Below, piece by piece: positions 1 through 7,474 of a stretch of 64,000 nucleotides of DNA (its first letter is position 1; every line of letters starts with the position of its first letter). The stretch spans positions 6,810-70,809 of the forward strand of contig CAYVMO010000016.1 in the NCBI GenBank assembly GCA_964452645.1. Reading direction: 5' to 3'. Under the pieces are notes generated by a model. The model did not search any database and had not been told where the DNA came from. It saw only the letters and a program-made list of their open reading frames with translations. Source of the DNA: CAYXTW01 sp964452645. Its GTDB lineage: Bacteria; Zixibacteria; MSB-5A5; GN15; PGXB01. The position numbers were made by a program, and so were the translations under genes.

Positions 1-614
1 GTATCCCGGAACGATTTTAATTCTGTTATCAAATTGGCAATATCCTTATCCACATCCGGCACAAAACCGAGTTTGGACAATAAAAACAGGAGTGGTACAA
101 AAGAGAAACCGAGAGCGGCGCGCGGCGGGTAGCCTTTCGGGAGTTGTGCCGTGAGAAACTTGTTTTCACCGGCCAGCCGGCCCAATTCCCCGCCGGTCGT
201 TATGCAGGCGATTTTTGCATGGCGCTTTAAGGCATCATCGAAGGCGGATAATGTTTCTTCGGTGTTGCCGGAATACGATGAAGAGATAACAAGCGAGTTT
301 TTATCGGCAAATCGGGGAAGCCGATAATGGCGGCTGATAAAGAACGGAATATTTATTTTATCGGCCAGGTAGGAGCGAACCAGGTCGCCCCCGATGGCGG
401 AACCGCCCATCCCGGCGACGATAATATTCTTGATTCCGGTGAAATACTTTTTATCCGGTTTCAGGCTCCTGCCGATCCGGGCCGCCTCTTCGAGTTGTTC
501 CGGAAACTTGTATATTTTTTCGTACATACCCGATGGGTCTATTTTTTTTATGTCTTCTGATGAATCGAGTCTTTCCATTTTGATGTCCGTGCTTTCAATT
601 AATGTTTTATTCAT
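1..614 (-). CDS. Bifunctional phosphoglucose/phosphomannose isomerase, C-terminal part beyond the window
   Basis: Interconverts glucose-6-P or mannose-6-P with fructose-6-P in the cytosol. Reading the minus strand from an ATG at 614 gives about 204 residues that run off the left edge. The SIS-fold signature GMGGSAIGGDL is followed by SSYSGNTEETLS, the phosphosugar-binding serine/threonine loop, and by PRAALGFSFVPLLFLL; these are typical of the two-activity archaeal/bacterial family of about 310-350 residues. The gene lies 17 bases after ptsI and is probably co-transcribed with it, which suits a sugar-phosphate role. An in-frame ATG near 578 is an alternative start. The family call is firm; which sugar it prefers cannot be told. 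Confidence 0.85.
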   Translation of the reverse strand, partial: MNKTLIESTDIKMERLDSSEDIKKIDPSGMYEKIYKFPEQLEEAARIGRSLKPDKKYFTGIKNIIVAGMGGSAIGGDLVRSYLADKINIPFFISRHYRLPRFADKNSLVISSSYSGNTEETLSAFDDALKRHAKIACITTGGELGRLAGENKFLTAQLPKGYPPRAALGFSFVPLLFLLSKLGFVPDVDKDIANLITELKSFRD

Positions 615-631
615 TTTATTCCTGCCTGTTT

Positions 632-2380
632 TTATTTCAAAGCCATATTGTAGTCCAGCAAAAATGCCTCGATTTGCCTGAGCGTTTTCATCTGCTTCAC
701 TTTCCGGGCTATATTAATGGTATCGGAATATTTAATTCGCCCGATGAGCTTACAGGCCCCAAACAGCTTTGAAGGATTCATGGATAATTGTTTAACTCCC
801 ATGCCGATCAGCAGCGGGATGGTCAGAATATCACCCGACATTTCGCCGCACACCGTTACGGGAATATTGTTGTTTCTGGCGGCCTCGATGGCGATTTCGA
901 TCAAATGCAGCACCGCCGGATGCAGCGGGTTAAAAATTTTTGCCAGCTTCTGGTTGTCGCGGTCGGCGGCCAGCGTGTACTGTGCCAGATCATTGGAGCC
1001 AATCGAAAGGAATGATACCCTTTTGGCTAACTCATGCGCCGTTACGGCGGCGGAGGGAATCTCAATCATGATACCGATTTTTATGTCGCTGTCGAATTCG
1101 ACCTTTTCTTCACTTAGCTCCGCCATCGCCCGCTTTATGATCCTCAGGGCTTTTTTAAGTTCGACAATGTCGGAAATCATGGGCAGGAGTATTTTTACGT
1201 TCCTGCGGGACGAGGCTTTCAGGATTGCCCGAAGCTGGGATTTAAAGACGCCCGGCATATCAAAGGCGGCGCGAATGCCGCGCCAGCCCAGAGCCGGATT
1301 TTTTTCTTTAATGCTGTTATCATTTTTATAATATTTATCCGATCCGAGATCAAATGTTCTGATTACGATCGGCCGCGGATAGTAGCGCTTGGCGACCGAA
1401 TCATAAATATTAAACTGCTTTTCCTCCGAAGGGAATTTTCCGTTTTGAAGATATATAAATTCTGTCCGATACAATCCGATTCCGACGCGTCGTTCGGCGA
1501 GGACTTCATCGACCGGACCGGGTAAATTAATATTGGCGGCAATTTCGATTTCGATATTATCGGCCGTTTTGGGAGGGAAATAGGGGAGATCGTCAAGTTT
1601 CAAAAGCTGCCGGGCGGTGACCCTGGCTTTCTTCTTTCTCGTCTCATTCCAGTCCTGTTGCGAGGGTCTGACAATCACGGTTCCTTTGTCGCCGTCGACA
1701 ATCAGCCGGTCACCCGTTCCGATTTTTATGTCGGCCTGCGGGACGCCGACCACCGTCGGTATCAGAAGCGAACGTGCAATCAGGGCCATGTGCGAATTGG
1801 CGCCGCCGCTGGTTGTAATAATGGCCTTGACTTTTCGCTCGTACAGACTCATAATTTCCGCCGGCGTGAACAGCTTTCCGACATAGATATAATCCTGTGC
1901 CGCCTGCCCTATATGCCGCACGCTCTGACCGGTTAAACGACGAATTATGCGGCTGGAAACACCTTCGATGTCGGCCGCCATCTGGCGCATGTATTGATCC
2001 CTGGAAATCCTCAAAGCCGAGATTGTCTTTTCGACTTCCATGCTGTAAACATATTCCGCGTTTTTTTGTGTCTCTTTTATTCGCTCGATGACCGTGTTTA
2101 AAAATTCCTTATCCGAAGCGATCATTATCTGACTTTCGAAAATCCGCGTCACCGGGCCGCCGATGCGGCGGCCGGCCGAATCGCGCCATTTCCTGATTTC
2201 CGTCAGCGAATCTTCGACAGCTTTTTTAAACCGGGAAATTTCATTTTCGACTTCGGATTCTTCGATATCGCGTTCCTCGATGTTTTGCTCCCAGCTGTAA
2301 ACGACTCGGGCTACGCCGAAAGTCAACCCGGGGCAAACCGGGATTCCGTCTAAAATCATTGTTTTTTTTGCGGCGACCAT
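632..2380 (-). CDS. ptsI: PTS enzyme I, phosphoenolpyruvate-protein phosphotransferase
   Basis: Takes phosphate from PEP onto its own histidine and passes it to HPr. At 582 residues it has the usual family length. The phosphohistidine loop is GGANSHMALIAR with His197 (most family members read GGRTSH). The C-terminal TIM-barrel PEP site carries VCGEMSGD with the catalytic Cys511. The ATG at 2380 has a GGGGAG ribosome site. It sits 50 bases after ptsH in the same operon. No sugar permease (EIIA/B/C) is visible nearby, so the pair may feed a distant transporter or a regulatory phosphorelay; that part is inference. Confidence 0.95.
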   Translation of the reverse strand: MVAAKKTMILDGIPVCPGLTFGVARVVYSWEQNIEERDIEESEVENEISRFKKAVEDSLTEIRKWRDSAGRRIGGPVTRIFESQIMIASDKEFLNTVIERIKETQKNAEYVYSMEVEKTISALRISRDQYMRQMAADIEGVSSRIIRRLTGQSVRHIGQAAQDYIYVGKLFTPAEIMSLYERKVKAIITTSGGANSHMALIARSLLIPTVVGVPQADIKIGTGDRLIVDGDKGTVIVRPSQQDWNETRKKKARVTARQLLKLDDLPYFPPKTADNIEIEIAANINLPGPVDEVLAERRVGIGLYRTEFIYLQNGKFPSEEKQFNIYDSVAKRYYPRPIVIRTFDLGSDKYYKNDNSIKEKNPALGWRGIRAAFDMPGVFKSQLRAILKASSRRNVKILLPMISDIVELKKALRIIKRAMAELSEEKVEFDSDIKIGIMIEIPSAAVTAHELAKRVSFLSIGSNDLAQYTLAADRDNQKLAKIFNPLHPAVLHLIEIAIEAARNNNIPVTVCGEMSGDILTIPLLIGMGVKQLSMNPSKLFGACKLIGRIKYSDTINIARKVKQMKTLRQIEAFLLDYNMALK

Positions 2381-2430
2381 TTACTCCCCGGATAAATTAT
2401 AATAAGTTTAAAACCTGCGGTGCAATGGAA

Positions 2431-2706
2431 TTATAAATTTTTTAATTCTCCGAATCCGGATTTAACAAGCTCGACCAGCGTCTCAATCGCTTCCATTTCG
2501 TCCTCGCCTTTAGCCGAAATAATAAGCTCCGATCCCTTCTCCGCCGCCAGCGACATTATACCCATGATTGATTTTCCATTAACCTTTATACCGTCTTTCT
2601 CGATAAAAATTTCAGATTTATATCGTGAGGCATACGTGACAAACATGGCCGACGGCCTCGCGTGCATACCAAGCCGATTGATTACAATTGCCGATTTTTC
2701 TATCAT
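2431..2706 (-). CDS. ptsH: HPr phosphocarrier protein
   Basis: Small cytosolic phosphocarrier between enzyme I and EIIA domains, 91 residues. The active-site histidine is His15 in NRLGMHARPSA. A serine at position 46 in NGKSIMGIM matches the site phosphorylated by HPr kinase in many bacteria, so ATP-dependent regulation is possible, though no hprK is in the window. It starts 9 bases after the dprA stop and precedes ptsI, the usual ptsHI order. Confidence 0.95.
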   Translation of the reverse strand: MIEKSAIVINRLGMHARPSAMFVTYASRYKSEIFIEKDGIKVNGKSIMGIMSLAAEKGSELIISAKGEDEMEAIETLVELVKSGFGELKNL

Positions 2707-2715
2707 CTTTCAGGT

Positions 2716-3825
2716 TCAGGCCAAAATGTATCGTTTTCCGGCCAGTTCTTTTATTATACCTTTCAGTTCAAGAGCCAGCAGGATCTGAAGCAAGTCAGGA
2801 ACCGGCTTGTCCAGCTGTCTGGATAATTTATCAATATGTATCGGCCCTTCGGTAAAATGTTCCAGGATTGATTTTTCGGTATCGGTCAAATTCTCGAAAG
2901 TTTGCACCTGCCGAACCTTAATATCACCCCTCAGTCTCGGCAGTTCGGTAAAAATATCTTCGACCGACGTCAGCAATCTGGCTCCTTGTTTTATAAGCAT
3001 ATTGGTACCTTTGCTTGATTCCCGGCGAGGCGGGCCCGGTACGGCGAAAACCTCACGATTCTGCGCGAGAGCATGCCCGGCCGTTGAGATGGCGCCCGAT
3101 TTTTCCGCCGCCTCGACTACAATGACCGCCTGCGCGAGGCCGGATATTATACGATTACGCCGGGGGAAATTCGGACCGTACGGTTCGGTTCCGGGAAGGA
3201 ACTCGGAAAATATGCACCCAGCTTGCACGATTTTTTTTGCGATTTCACGGCTTTCAGGGGGATAAACAATATCCAGCGAAGAACCGAAAACCGCGATAGT
3301 CCGCCCGTTTAATTTAAGCGCTCCCCGATGCGCGGCGGTATCGATTCCGCGAGCCATCCCGGATATAACTGTCACTTTGTTTTCTGCCAGTTGCGAGGCC
3401 AGTGTTTCGGTGAATGAGCGCGCTTCATCGGTTGAGGATCGCGAGCCGACAATAGCGACGGCGCTGGAATCGCTATCCGAGTATTCACCCGTGTAAAAAA
3501 GATATGGAGGGCGGTCGGAGATATTTTTCAGCGGCGGCGGGTAGTCGGCGTCATCATACAGAAAAATACCCCACTCCTGTGAGATGATTTCGTCGATAAT
3601 TTTAATCGTCTTTTCCCGATCCTGATTATTCTTAATTTTCGAAGCGGTCTCGCGGCCGATATCGGGGATATCGGTCAACTCGCCGATCGAGGCATCAAGC
3701 GCCGCTCCGGCCGAACCGAAAGCATCAATCAGCCGATATAATCTGCCAACACCGATACCGTCGACATTATTCAGCGTAATGATATCAATGAGTTTTTCTT
3801 TCCTATCTGATTCTATCAAGCTCAT
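2716..3825 (-). CDS. dprA: DNA processing protein DprA
   Basis: Loads RecA on incoming single-stranded DNA during natural transformation. The 369 residues show an N-terminal helix-hairpin-helix/SAM-like part (about 15-75), a Rossmann-like DprA core with VGSRSS (126-131) and SGMARGIDTAAH (154-165), then PRRNRIISGL and GHALAQNREVFAVPG, and a C-terminal winged-helix domain (about 310-369). Its start overlaps the end of obg by 23 bases, so translation is likely coupled. No other competence gene is present, so competence itself cannot be claimed. Confidence 0.93.
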   Translation of the reverse strand: MSLIESDRKEKLIDIITLNNVDGIGVGRLYRLIDAFGSAGAALDASIGELTDIPDIGRETASKIKNNQDREKTIKIIDEIISQEWGIFLYDDADYPPPLKNISDRPPYLFYTGEYSDSDSSAVAIVGSRSSTDEARSFTETLASQLAENKVTVISGMARGIDTAAHRGALKLNGRTIAVFGSSLDIVYPPESREIAKKIVQAGCIFSEFLPGTEPYGPNFPRRNRIISGLAQAVIVVEAAEKSGAISTAGHALAQNREVFAVPGPPRRESSKGTNMLIKQGARLLTSVEDIFTELPRLRGDIKVRQVQTFENLTDTEKSILEHFTEGPIHIDKLSRQLDKPVPDLLQILLALELKGIIKELAGKRYILA

Positions 3826-4792
3826 TTTCGATTCTATTCAGTAATTCCTTTTCGTTTTGTCCGGTTGCTGCAGAATATAAAATATAATCAGTTTTTTTGT
3901 TTTTCGAAATCACTTTTAGCTCTTCCTTGTTCAATAAATCTATTTTATTTATTACGACCAAATAAGGCCTTTTCACCAGAGAAGCGTCATAGCTGCGCAA
4001 TTCCTCTTTCAATAATTCTATCGTCTTTTCGATATTTCCCTCGGCAATATCGATCAGATAAATTATTAACGCGGTGCGCTGGATATGTCGGAGAAACTGA
4101 AGCCCCAGCCCTTTGCCGCCCGAGGCGCCCTCGATGATTCCCGGAATATCGGCCATCACGCATGATTTGAATTGCCTTAATTTTATAATTCCGAGGTTCG
4201 GTATCAATGTGGTGAAAGGATAATCGGCGATTTTTGGTTTGGCTTCGGTCAGCCGCGCCAGCATGGTTGATTTACCGGCGTTGGGCAGCCCGACCAGGCC
4301 GACATCGGCTAACAATTTTAATTCCAGTGACAATTTCAGACACTGCCCGGGACGTCCATCTTCGGCTGTGCGGGGCGTTTGATTGACCGGCGATTTGAAA
4401 TGATCGTTGCCGTACCCGCCTCGTCCGCCGCGTGCGACAATCACCTGTTGTCCCCCTTCGCTTAGGTCGGCGATGATTTGATTATTTTCGAGATTTTTTA
4501 TTAATGTCCCGGTGGGAGCTTTAATAATTATCGGTTCGGCCGCTTTGCCGTGTTTCAGGCTGCCCGCGCCCGGCTCGCCGTTCTTGGCTTTGTATTTTTT
4601 CTTGTACCGGAAATCGAGCAGAGTGGACATATTGCTGTCGGCAATAAATATAATATCGCCGCCGCGACCGCCGTCGCCGCCGTTCGGACCGCCCTTGGAG
4701 ACATACTTCTCCCGCCTAAACGAGATACACCCCGGTCCGCCATCCCCTGCGGCAACTTCAATCTCCGCATAATCAATAAACTTCATGGCCAT
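3803..4792 (-). CDS. obg: Obg family GTPase (CgtA/ObgE)
   Basis: Ribosome-associated GTPase needed for large-subunit maturation and stress control. The 329 residues hold the glycine-rich Obg fold (about 3-160, with GGPNGGDGGRGGD) and a G domain with GLPNAGKST (168-176), DIPGIIEGA and NKID. The variable C-terminal OCT domain is absent, as in many bacteria. It is the first gene of a minus-strand run obg-dprA-ptsH-ptsI. The upstream intergenic stretch to 5106 borders a repeat-rich island. Confidence 0.95.
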   Translation of the reverse strand: MAMKFIDYAEIEVAAGDGGPGCISFRREKYVSKGGPNGGDGGRGGDIIFIADSNMSTLLDFRYKKKYKAKNGEPGAGSLKHGKAAEPIIIKAPTGTLIKNLENNQIIADLSEGGQQVIVARGGRGGYGNDHFKSPVNQTPRTAEDGRPGQCLKLSLELKLLADVGLVGLPNAGKSTMLARLTEAKPKIADYPFTTLIPNLGIIKLRQFKSCVMADIPGIIEGASGGKGLGLQFLRHIQRTALIIYLIDIAEGNIEKTIELLKEELRSYDASLVKRPYLVVINKIDLLNKEELKVISKNKKTDYILYSAATGQNEKELLNRIENELDRIR

Positions 4793-4915
4793 GAATTAAC
4801 GGAATAATTATGGGATAAACAATCAAAATCGAATTTGATTTTTGAGTAGCGATTGATTATATTTTTATATTCGGGATAATAGGGATGATTAAAATATCTA
4901 GTGACGACAGGAAAT

Positions 4916-5020
4916 CCACCGCAGAGCGAATGGATTATTGGACGAAGCAGCTACTAGGATATGCCTGTTCCTCAATTTACACAAGCTGCTTGGTCGGGTC
5001 GCCCACCGCTCTGCGGTGGG
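4916..5020. repeat. Nested inverted repeat between obg and the RAYT genes
   Basis: The gap 4793-5106 holds no gene I can support. Within it CCACCGCAGAGCG (4916-4928) is the exact reverse complement of CGCTCTGCGGTGG (5007-5019), a 13-bp outer stem. AAGCAGCT (4945-4952) pairs with AGCTGCTT (4984-4991) inside it. The right arm is also a hairpin by itself: CCCACCGC (5002-5009), a 3-base loop, GCGGTGGG (5013-5020), followed by TTTATTTATT. It could be one end of a RAYT-related element, a structured RNA or a terminator; the sequence does not decide. Confidence 0.6.
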
Positions 5021-5106
5021 TTTATTTATTGCAGATGATTGCTTATTAATATATCCTTTATTTGCAGATAAAAATACCTTATATATACTAAAACGATTCA
5101 AAAATC

Positions 5107-5475
5107 ATGACGCGAATAAGACATTATGATCATCTTGGCACCGCGCGATTTGTCACACTCTCGTGTTATCATAATTATAATCTTTTCAAAACGCATTACG
5201 CCATCCTGACATTTGTAAGACATTTTAAGCGTATTAGAGAAGTCTACAATTTAAAGCTATTGGCTTATGTAATAATGCCCAATCATGTACATTTGGTACT
5301 TTTACCACCTACAGAAATAAAATTGGGCCGAATTATTGGGGAATTGAAATCATTGACCGCCAAGGAAATTTTAGCAATCGTAGGTCAGGAGCCCTGCGCT
5401 CCTGACATTTTAGAAGAAGGAAATAAAGTTGATATATCAAATGCGGTTTATTATATTACATCATGTCCAAATTAA
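5107..5475 (+). pseudogene. REP-associated tyrosine transposase (RAYT), truncated
   Basis: An IS200/Y1-type single-strand transposase relative. The N-terminal half is intact: RFVTLSCYH near residue 15, then YVIMPNHVHLVLLP with the metal-binding HxH, and IIGELKSLTAKEI. The C-terminal half that should carry the catalytic tyrosine (a WQxxFxD...YIxxNPV region) is missing. From codon 93 the frame runs through a 23-base palindrome (5384-5406) and then through sequence unrelated to the family, ending inside the start of the next RAYT. I read it as a decayed copy broken at the palindrome. It is unlikely to be active. Confidence 0.75.
5384..5406 (+). repeat. REP-like palindrome, copy A1
   Basis: Perfect 9-bp stem GTCAGGAGC / GCTCCTGAC with loop CCTGC. 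GTAG lies directly 5' (5380-5383), the tetranucleotide that flanks REP hairpins bound by RAYT proteins in enterobacteria. It sits inside the truncated RAYT frame. The 21-base block 5373-5393 recurs exactly at 6868-6888. Confidence 0.85.
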
Positions 5476-5966
5476 GAAGATTAAGCAATGACAGAACAAT
5501 CTATTTTCTCACTATTGTGACCTATAGAAGAATTAACATCTTAATAAAATATCACGATATTCTTTGGCGGAGTATGACCAATATATTCGACCGATATAAA
5601 ATCGATTTGACGGCTTGGGTCATTCTCCCCGATCATTTACATATTATTGCGGATTTTGACGGAACCGACACGTCGAATATAATACAAAGAATTAAAATGA
5701 GTTTCGCGGCGATTTACAGGAAAGAATCGAATATGAAATCCGGCCGCGTTTGGCAGCACCGCTTTTGGGATCATATAGTTCGCAGCGAAAAAGATATGAA
5801 TAATCATTTAGATTATTTACATTATAATCCGGTAAAACATGGGCATGTGAAAAATCCGTTTGATTGGAAAGAATCCTCGATACATGATTTTTTTAAAAGA
5901 GGATTGTATTCGAGCGATTGGGGAAACAGGGAAGCGATAAATATTAATGGTGATTACGGTGAATAA
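5463..5966 (+). CDS. REP-associated tyrosine transposase (RAYT), complete
   Basis: 167-residue Y1-family transposase relative acting on REP hairpins as single-stranded DNA. It shows an N-terminal strand YFLTIVTYRR, the metal-binding HxH in WVILPDHLHII, then RVWQHRFWDHIVR and LDYLHYNPVKHG, where a tyrosine of the DYLHYNP segment is the expected nucleophile. It differs clearly from the truncated copy just upstream, so they are two lineages and not a duplication. Exact inverted copies of a 23-base palindrome lie 56 bases before its start and 8 bases after its stop. The ATG at 5463 is embedded in the end of the preceding frame. Confidence 0.85.
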   Translation: MSKLRRLSNDRTIYFLTIVTYRRINILIKYHDILWRSMTNIFDRYKIDLTAWVILPDHLHIIADFDGTDTSNIIQRIKMSFAAIYRKESNMKSGRVWQHRFWDHIVRSEKDMNNHLDYLHYNPVKHGHVKNPFDWKESSIHDFFKRGLYSSDWGNREAININGDYGE

Positions 5967-5974
5967 TATAAGAT

Positions 5975-5997
5975 GTCAGGAGCGCAGGGCTCCTGAC
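5975..5997 (-). repeat. REP-like palindrome, copy A2 (inverted)
   Basis: GTCAGGAGC, loop GCAGG, GCTCCTGAC. This is the exact reverse complement of copy A1 over all 23 bases. It begins 8 bases after the RAYT stop, so A1 and A2 bracket the intact RAYT as inverted repeats. No GTAG is seen on either side of this copy. Confidence 0.85.
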
Positions 5998-6035
5998 GCT
6001 GGCATATTTAGATAATTTTTAGAAAAGGTAATTTT

Positions 6036-6878
6036 GTGGAAGAGTTTTCAAAGCGATACGGTTTTCAACTTGATAAGTCTTTTCAGGTTCAATCTATGGA
6101 TGATGACCTACGAAATGGATTATGGAACGCTTTACATATTTATTTTTGGTCAAAAACAAAAAGAAGTAATTTTGGTAGACAGCCAACTGACCAATTAAAT
6201 GAAATTATCAATTATCTTTGGATAAATATTTTAAAATCCCCTTTAAGTGATATTTCTTGGGAATGGAATAGAATTGAGAGCCGAATAATGGCTTATTTTA
6301 ATTCAATAGAGTGGTATCAAGTTTATAATTTTATTGAATTCATGGCGCCACTTGCAAATAAAATCCAAGAAGGTAATACACAAAAATTTATTGAATTTTG
6401 TAATAATATACTTGAGACAGAGAAATCTGCCTATAGATTTGTGAATAATTATATTGTTCCAATTACGAATGAAATCGAGATTAAACAAATCGACGAAGCC
6501 GTACAATCGCCGCATGAAGTAGTCCGTATTCAATTTCATTCAGCATTAGAGAAATTATCAATAAAACCAAAGCCAGATGTTCGTAATTGTATTAAAGAAT
6601 CTATTAGTGCTGTTGAATCGGCTGCTCGAAAGGCGCTTGATGTTAAAAACGGCACACTTGGAGACTTAATTCCAAAATTAAGGGATAAATTTCATATTCA
6701 TTCAGCACTCGCTGGTTCACTTGATAAATTGTATGGATGGACATCTGATATAGCTCGTCACGGAATGAAAGACGAAGATATTCTTATGATAGATGAAGCC
6801 AGACTAAGCCTTGTAATCTGTTCGGCCTTTGCGAATTACTTGCTTCAATTGCAGGAACGAATTGATCAGCAATCGTAG
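6036..6878 (+). CDS. AbiJ-like abortive infection protein (AbiJ N-terminal domain 4 plus HEPN-like C-terminus)
   Basis: 280 residues. The first 40 (FSKRYGFQ...MDDDLRNGLWNAL) match my memory of the AbiJ_NTD4 domain found on phage-defence proteins. The C-terminal part (about 185-275: ECIxSVE-like CIKESISAVESAARK, GTLGDLIPKL, LYGWTSDIARHGM) resembles the HEPN-like half of such proteins; ARHG could be the RxxxH-type nuclease motif or its remnant. GTG start at 6036 with AAAAGG before it. The gene is visibly richer in A and T than its housekeeping neighbours. Its last codons CAA TCG TAG lie inside the repeated 21-base block of palindrome A3, so the repeat supplies the stop. Function is inferred from fold family only. 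Confidence 0.65.
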   Translation: MEEFSKRYGFQLDKSFQVQSMDDDLRNGLWNALHIYFWSKTKRSNFGRQPTDQLNEIINYLWINILKSPLSDISWEWNRIESRIMAYFNSIEWYQVYNFIEFMAPLANKIQEGNTQKFIEFCNNILETEKSAYRFVNNYIVPITNEIEIKQIDEAVQSPHEVVRIQFHSALEKLSIKPKPDVRNCIKESISAVESAARKALDVKNGTLGDLIPKLRDKFHIHSALAGSLDKLYGWTSDIARHGMKDEDILMIDEARLSLVICSAFANYLLQLQERIDQQS

Positions 6879-6901
6879 GTCAGGAGCCGCGCGCTCCTGA
6901 C
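6868..6901 (+). repeat. REP-like palindrome, copy A3, with shared 5' block
   Basis: Stem GTCAGGAGC (6879-6887), loop CGCGC, GCTCCTGAC (6893-6901), with GTAG directly 5' at 6875-6878. Positions 6868-6888 equal 5373-5393 exactly, so the repeat unit extends at least 11 bases 5' of the hairpin. The TAG of the GTAG is the stop codon of the AbiJ-like gene. A3 points opposite to A2, so the two bracket that gene. Confidence 0.85.
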
Positions 6902-7104
6902 AATCGCGCGAAGCGCGAAATATAATCAAACCGGTAACCCACCCATCGGGTGGGAATATAAATGCAGGCTGTATCGTACATATTAACTTACCCGCCCGTT
7001 GGGCGGGGTACCTTTGCGTCTTGTGCGCCAATTAAAACACTTTCTACACCAATTCGATGTTAAATTCGAATATCCCCCTTTATTAAAAACTATAGGTTTC
7101 AGAT

Positions 7105-7290
7105 ATGGCTGCGCCTAAAAAACAAATAAAATCCAACAAAGAAAACGCCCAAAAATCGATCGGGCAAAATCCGATAAGGGAATGGAATAAAAAAAAGATG
7201 TTAAAATATGCGAAACGAACCCAATTCATTGTACTAGTATCTCCCACATTACGTTACATGGAATTTTTCGCCGGAAACGGCCAAAAATGA
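7105..7290 (+). CDS. Possible small lysine-rich ORF, doubtful
   Basis: 61 codons from an ATG with weak upstream signals, rich in lysine and asparagine at the N-terminus, with no motif I recognise. It lies in a stretch full of hairpins and repeats and stops just before a short tandem repeat. It may be a decayed remnant or chance. Listed only so that the gap is fully described. Confidence 0.15.
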   Translation: MAAPKKQIKSNKENAQKSIGQNPIREWNKKKMLKYAKRTQFIVLVSPTLRYMEFFAGNGQK

Positions 7291-7294
7291 ACAG

Positions 7295-7342
7295 GTGTAA
7301 CACATGTCCTGATACAATGTGTAACGGATGTCATGATACCGT
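7295..7342 (+). repeat. Two-unit imperfect tandem repeat
   Basis: Two 24-base units, 7295-7318 and 7319-7342, share GTGTAAC, ATGTC and TGATAC in the same spacing with a few mismatches. Such GTAAC...ATGTC...TGATAC blocks remind me of terminal regions of some DDE-type insertion sequences, but no transposase lies next to it, so this could be an insertion-sequence scar. That reading is a guess. Confidence 0.5.
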
Positions 7343-7474
7343 ACAGCGAGCCCCGCCCTCGATAATCAAGCCACAGGGGCTTATCAAACGATGGCGACTA
7401 CCCCACCACTGTGGGCGCAAGGGTCGCCCCTATATCTGAGATTCCGGTCTGCATATCTATGATTATGATTGTAT

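Larger units (their letters stand above)
6902..7474. repeat. Gene-poor stretch with several short hairpins
   Basis: No well-supported gene. Hairpins in order: TCGCGC/GCGCGA (6904-6918); CCCACCC-ATC-GGGTGGG (6938-6954); CCCGCCC-GTT-GGGCGGG (6991-7007), both of the last two preceded by TAA or TTA; and a nested one made of GGCGAC (7393-7398) with GTCGCC (7423-7428) around CCCAC-CACT-GTGGG (7402-7415). The two 7+3+7 hairpins share a plan and may be a second REP-like family. The rest shows nothing I recognise apart from the tandem repeat listed separately. Confidence 0.6.

Noticed and set aside
4898..5101. 67-codon minus-strand frame across the nested inverted repeats
   Set aside because: Made of repeat arms; no ribosome site or family similarity.
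4793..7474. CRISPR array as an explanation for the repeats
   Set aside because: Copies differ in orientation, are hundreds of bases apart, and no cas gene is present; they fit REP palindromes.
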